From contig NC_061508.1 of NCBI RefSeq assembly GCF_022539505.1, positions 93,847,276-93,911,275 on the forward strand: DNA of 64,000 nt. Reading direction: 5' to 3'. Positions 59,501 to 64,000 of this stretch are shown here, piece by piece (the stretch's first letter is position 1; each line of letters opens with the position of its first letter). The DNA comes from Lolium rigidum (taxonomy: Eukaryota > Streptophyta > Magnoliopsida > Poales > Poaceae). The translations under genes were made by a program, and so were the position numbers. Below the pieces are notes generated by a model that saw only the letters and a program-made list of their open reading frames with translations, was not told the origin of the DNA and did not search any database.

Positions 59501-60068
59501 TTCCCCTCCAAGGTAGATCACAGCCATGGCGCTGGTTCTCTGTTTCTCTGGCGGCGACGAGGCTAGATGGATATGGTTGCCTGGTCTGAAGTTGCTACTT
59601 TCTACGTACGATGGGAACAAGAGTACTACTTGGGCACTTCTCTTCAAGTCCTAAGTGCGGTGCATCTCTGGATATTTCAGATTGCTAGTACTGTAGCTAG
59701 TAGATATACATCGATTATCTTTTGTTAGCTTAGCTGTGAAACCAAAACTAGTTATAGGTATCGTTTGACTCTTCAATTCAACCAAAGTAAGTTTAAATAC
59801 TTACTCCTTTGCAAATACAAACTTGGCAAATAGAAGCAAGTAGTTAATTAAAATAAGTAAAGTTAATAATTGTACCAGTTATCTCTTGTCTAGAAATACA
59901 ACATTTTTCTTTGAAGACTTATTGAGGCATTTAAATTAGATTGCAAATTTATCTATTTACAGGTTTTCACTTTACTTTAAAACGCAAATTTTCTTAATGC
60001 ATTTATATGATGCTCATGAATGCACAAGTCAACTCCTAATTAAGGTTTGCTCAAACAGGGATATTACA
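56533..60068 (-). repeat. 3' LTR of element Y, about 3.5 kb
   Basis: From TGTAATATCCC (at 60068) to CCCGGGGGTGCCA (at 56533). Its first 400 bp match 63599-64000 with a few per cent differences. It is unusually long for an LTR and contains no gene I can support; the ORFs at 57091-57450, 57483-57845 and 59329-59589 have no recognised domains. Confidence 0.82.
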
Positions 60069-63000
60069 ACTCTATCCCTCTTACAAGAATCTCGTCCCCA
60101 AGATTCCTAAGGTAGGAAAAGAGAAGGTAACAAAGACTACACCGATTTTCAACGAGCTTGTCGATACCACGATGATCCTCTTTGTTGAAGTTGATCCACG
60201 GCACCATGAATGAAGTTGACCCAACACCATGAAAAGCTCTTCATTTTGCTTTCTTCACCCTAAAAGAAAGAGGGAATGACACTGGACGGTGGATCTTCAC
60301 AAAGATCGAGTATCTCATGGTCAACTCGTGGAAGGAGTGCTTAGAAACAACTCTTGAGCTGACAAACATGAAACACGTCAAGGTAACGGAGGAGACGAAA
60401 GAAGTTTCAAATTTTGGTAGAAAATTGCTCCACGCTTTGCAAGAATACAAAGGAACAAGGTAGCGGAGAGTTAAACTTCCTTTCCTACCATGACGTGGCA
60501 CTTTTAGAAAGGGTGACTCGTAGAAGCACGAATGCTTATCCAACCAGAGCAACTTTGGACTTCAAAATCATAGTCGCTCTTTTGGTATGGGTACATAAAA
60601 CGATTGTTGTCTACTCAAAAGGCTGGGGTCTAAATGACTGATGAATTCACACAACGTGCGAATTGATTGGAACTTCGGGTATAAGGGAGTGAAATTTCCC
60701 GAACGAAGTTGTTGTCACAGGAGAAATGATTTCGAGGGATTGACCAAGAGACATTTAGCAACTCTGATTATAAAGTTCTCCTTGATGTTATAGACACCAA
60801 TTTTAGACTATTGATGAGCCTTCAATAGGTCATCGAGTCAAGGTCGAACTTCGGAATTGAAAAGACATCATAAGGGCAACTCCTAGAATAAGTCACACAA
60901 TATCCTTATGGAGAGTGGTTATTCTTGATGAATCAAGAGATTATGGCCATAGGCCTTCCGACTAGTTGTGTTAACCACGACATCAATCTTGCCGGATTTT
61001 CAAAGAGACCTATGTCAATAATCCTTGAGAAACACTAACCATCATTGCTGCTTGAGATTCAACTTAGGTTAGGTGTAAAGATATTTCAGACTCCGTATAT
61101 CCAATTAGAAAATTTTCAACATTTACCACCAAGGTAAAGTCGATGGATTCTCAAGATATGGACCACAATGTCAAGCTCCAAAGGATTTGAGCTAGATTGC
61201 GTAATACATGTGGTTACAACTGCGATGGCAATTGCGTCCATATGAACTTGCAATGTAACACAATTGAGTCCTGGTGGGGACATCGTAGAAGATATTGAAG
61301 CTCTTAAGCTACTGCTCTTTCTTGAACAAACCGATCAGTGGCTTAGTGTGCATAGAGGAATGTTTCAAGGAATGGAGGTAACAACCTTCCATCTCAAGAA
61401 TACTTCGCACATACCTGACCGGCTTGCGATGATTCCCGAGAAAAACAAAGGGAACTCTACTCGAATCCACGGCGACATCTTTCAACAAGTGCACGTGAAC
61501 TAGAGAAGGTCACTTCCAACATCCAGAACACATACTTCATGATAACACGAATATGGTTCTCAAAAGTTTCCAACATTATTGCCAACTGTTCAATATGAAT
61601 CTCTTTAAACATGGAGGAAATAAGAATGTCATCGATGGGCTCAATAACAACTTATCAAGATACTCCAATGAGGGACTCATATTCTATATGAATTTGGCGA
61701 AATATTGGTCAGACCAAAGGACATGAAGGTATACTCAGACGAGACACCATTAGTATAAACATCATCAAGATAGTCCTTGGAACTAAGTTTGATTTGACGA
61801 TAGCCCAAGCTCAAACCAAATATGAGAAAGATAGCATATCCACAAAGGAGATACTTCCGACTTCAACACAAACATCACTAGACATCCCTTTATGAAGGAA
61901 GAAAGTTAGATAGAGCTTTTGTCTTTCAACTCTCCAAGTTGTTGATTAAGCTCGAACCAATTAGTCTTGGATATCCAAGTACGGTTTCTTGGAGAAAGGA
62001 GTAGTTCAACAGAACTAATTTACTCATGAACTCGAAAACACGGTCATGTAACAACATGGTAATACTTCTAGAAAGACATCCAGAATATCACGAACCACCG
62101 GTATATCACCGAATTCAAGAGGGAAACTTGCTTTACAAAGAAACACGATATGGTCTTGAGAGCTTTGGCATTGACCTAACTCTTTGACCGAAGATGTGCC
62201 GAATAAACGGACTTGGCAACACAATCAAACTTCGCTTAATAATTGGCGAACCAATTATGCTAAGAATGACATCAACGTCCTTGGATTTCAAAGAAATAAG
62301 AATTTCTAAGAATCTCGGATAGCCACATCAATAAATACACCCCAAGATTCCCAAGCACGAACAACTCGGAGGAAGGGCGAGTAAAGATATGTAAGAGCAT
62401 CACTTCATCAATAAGGCCATGATACAAAGCACGACCTCATGATATAGAAGAGGTTGATACTCCAAGGTAGAACGAATCGTAAGCTAGCGAGGCCTCTTAA
62501 TCTGCGGATTACAGTACTTGGACCAAATTTTAGAAATGAAGAGGTACTGGAGTGTGTTTATCCTGACATACTGAAATTGAATGTCTTGACGAGCCACAAG
62601 AGTAATATACACTGGAGAACACCAATGCACATTTACAACTTGACTGCTAACTAGCGGACAAAGATCGGAAAGCGACTAAAGAGGAGGAACACAATCAGGA
62701 ACAGAATTCCTAAGAGGTAGATGCACAAGATAACACTTTTGTGAAACTCATGCTGAAAAGGGAGGTGGGTCAAAGTCACAGACATAGAATTGAGACTCAC
62801 AAAGAGCACTCTTGTCGTGATCCATTTGGTTCGATGAAAGAACCTCTGCGATAGATAGTGGAAGGGAAAGATCTTTATTGCCGCAGTTCAACACGACAAT
62901 AACCACAAGCTTGAAGGCTAGCTTGATTTGGATTTAGCCATCCCGATGTAAAGTTTGAACATTAACACCAGTGTTCGATGGCATGGATCTTGGGTTAAAG

Positions 63001-63598
63001 GCCAGCTTCATGTACAAAGATTCATAAAATAGAATCTAGCACAATCGGGGACCTTAGGTTCAAGTCCAAGGGTTAAAACCCGAGAAAGTAGTAACTACTA
63101 GATGAGTGACACAAGGGACACTGCGAGGTAGTAATCACGATGTAGCTTCTAGAAGCAATGCATAGCTTCCGAAGTACCCAAGAAAATAGAAAGGAGACAT
63201 TCAAGGCGAAAGGAAACCTCGAAGCCTAGAACAGAATGATGTGAAACCCACAAAATAGAGAAATCATGATGGAAAGAGATCTCTCTGTTGAAACAAAACA
63301 AGGAGGATGCAAAGAACACACACGACTCTAGAGAACTCTGCCCTAGGTCAACTGGTTTAGGAACGACATGCCCTTGAGGCACCTAAGTTTGAAATACTAG
63401 AAGAGGTAGAAAACTTTCAAATCAACACAAGGTAAGGCACCTTAGAATTAGAGCGATACCAGATAAGGAGTAAAAAGAATCCTAATCAGATTTTCGCAAT
63501 TACTTTTAGCTTTCAAATAGTTTTCACAAACACTAGACTCAACATCGACCAGTAGAAAGGGTTTCCTACGAGCAGTCCCGCTCCGATACCAAAACCCG
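60069..63598 (-). pseudogene. Internal region of element Y with degenerate gypsy pol traces
   Basis: 3.5 kb without a long ORF. On the minus strand, segments near 61570-61850 and 61920-62010 resemble, in order, the RT palm coding text of gypsy elements (the plus-strand complement ATGTCATCGATG...CTCAATAACAACTTATCAAG and TTGGTCAGACCAAAGGACATGA), but every frame is broken. A purine-rich tract with GGGGACGAGA lies at the LTR border (60069-60110). It must be mobilised in trans if it moves at all. Confidence 0.55.
63580..63592 (-). other. Primer-binding site of element Y
   Basis: Minus strand TTGGTATCGGAGC, close to the TGGTATCAGAGC match to initiator methionine tRNA, 6 bp from the LTR end. Confidence 0.8.
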
Positions 63599-64000
63599 TG
63601 GCACCCCGGGATCGGGGTTAGACAAATATCAGATCTTCGTCCGACATAAGCCTAACCTAGAGCTCGAGAGACTACAAGTGAGAGAATCGGTAACACAACA
63701 GTGACTCTACGACTCAAAAAGTAATACAAGCTCATAACCGAGCGAAGAACCAAAGCATTACAAGCGAGAGGTCACCGACCCGTCATTCATCAATCAACGG
63801 AAGCAAAGTTATGCTATTAGACATAGCAAGATAGCAAAAGGCCTAAGAGGCCAGGAGCATAACGGCGATGTCCCAGCCCATAGATTCCAGGCTGCCACCT
63901 GGGAATCCCAAGCTACTCGTCGATGTCGACTAGAAACCACCATCTGTTGGAGTGACTTCTTCTGAAACAAAAGCATGCAAAGCTGAGTACAGGGACTCAG
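63599..64000 (-). repeat. 5' LTR of element Y, partial
   Basis: The inner 402 bp of the LTR, matching 56533-56935. The rest lies beyond the window. Confidence 0.9.

Larger units (their letters stand above)
53839..64000 (+). mobile_element. Gypsy-type element Z, 5' part, runs off right edge
   Basis: Plus-strand LTR (53839-55461), a primer site and at least 1 kb of internal sequence. It is then interrupted by element Y at 56533, which extends beyond the window. LTR start and primer site are those of element G, so Z is a related family. The left target sequence is CTCCT (53834-53838); the right side is not visible. Confidence 0.75.
56533..64000 (-). mobile_element. LTR element Y with long LTRs, runs off right edge
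   Basis: Minus orientation: 3' LTR 56533-60068, internal 60069-63598, and the first 402 bp (inner side) of the 5' LTR at 63599-64000. A primer site of initiator-Met type is at 63580-63592. The left target candidate is GGATG (56528-56532). The internal part has no intact ORF; gypsy-like RT traces suggest a Ty3 origin. Confidence 0.85.

Overview
The window is a stretch of intergenic DNA from a large grass genome. It is probably a Triticeae or related pooid (wheat, barley, rye or Aegilops type): there are no bacterial signals, plant LTR retrotransposons are nested several layers deep, and Helitrons, a PIF/Harbinger transposon and LINEs are present, plus plant gene fragments (GH1 beta-glucosidase, PEX16). 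I see no intact ordinary host gene, tRNA or rRNA. The longest intact frames are retrotransposon gag or gag-protease genes. The species assignment is inference.

The window resolves into four insertion stacks. Stack 1 (1 to about 12.77 kb): a minus-strand Ty3/gypsy element A, with broken RT, RNase H, integrase and chromodomain-like parts on the left and gag on the right. It is interrupted by a solo LTR (335-1933, target duplication CTGAC) and by a plus-strand gag-protease element B (from 4286). A's gag carries a CAA/CAG tract of 112 codons.

Stack 2 (12770-34863): a PIF/Harbinger transposon (target duplication TAA, ends GAGCATCT...) with a decayed ORF1 gene. It was hit by a Copia-like non-autonomous LTR element W (14309-32644, duplication CTTTA) and by a probable solo LTR (33341-34654). 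W was itself hit, inside its gag frame, by a non-autonomous Ty3-type element G (17880-26036, duplication GAAAG) that keeps an intact 704-residue gag-protease ORF.

Stack 3 (about 35.0-52.5 kb): a LINE reverse transcriptase relic split by a minus-strand Copia-type element X (35114-51868, duplication ATGCT). X's 3' LTR is whole. Its 5' LTR is broken into three pieces by two Helitron insertions. Helitron I (37489-45859, minus) carries fragments of a beta-glucosidase gene, a PEX16 gene and unidentified exons. Helitron II (46098-51856, plus) contains a second Helitron (46846-49442), extra Helitron 5' ends that lack matching 3' ends, and several minisatellite arrays. X's internal region holds an antisense gene fragment with a possible intron and an A-tract.

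Stack 4 (52.5-64 kb): a GC-rich LINE 5' part with a zinc-knuckle ORF1. It is cut by the LTR of a plus-strand gypsy element Z (from 53839), into which a minus-strand element Y with a 3.5-kb LTR (56533-60068) is inserted. Both Z and Y run off the right edge.

The order of insertion can be read from the nesting. Several joins are supported by target duplications or by the A|T Helitron target rule, seen directly in the sequence.
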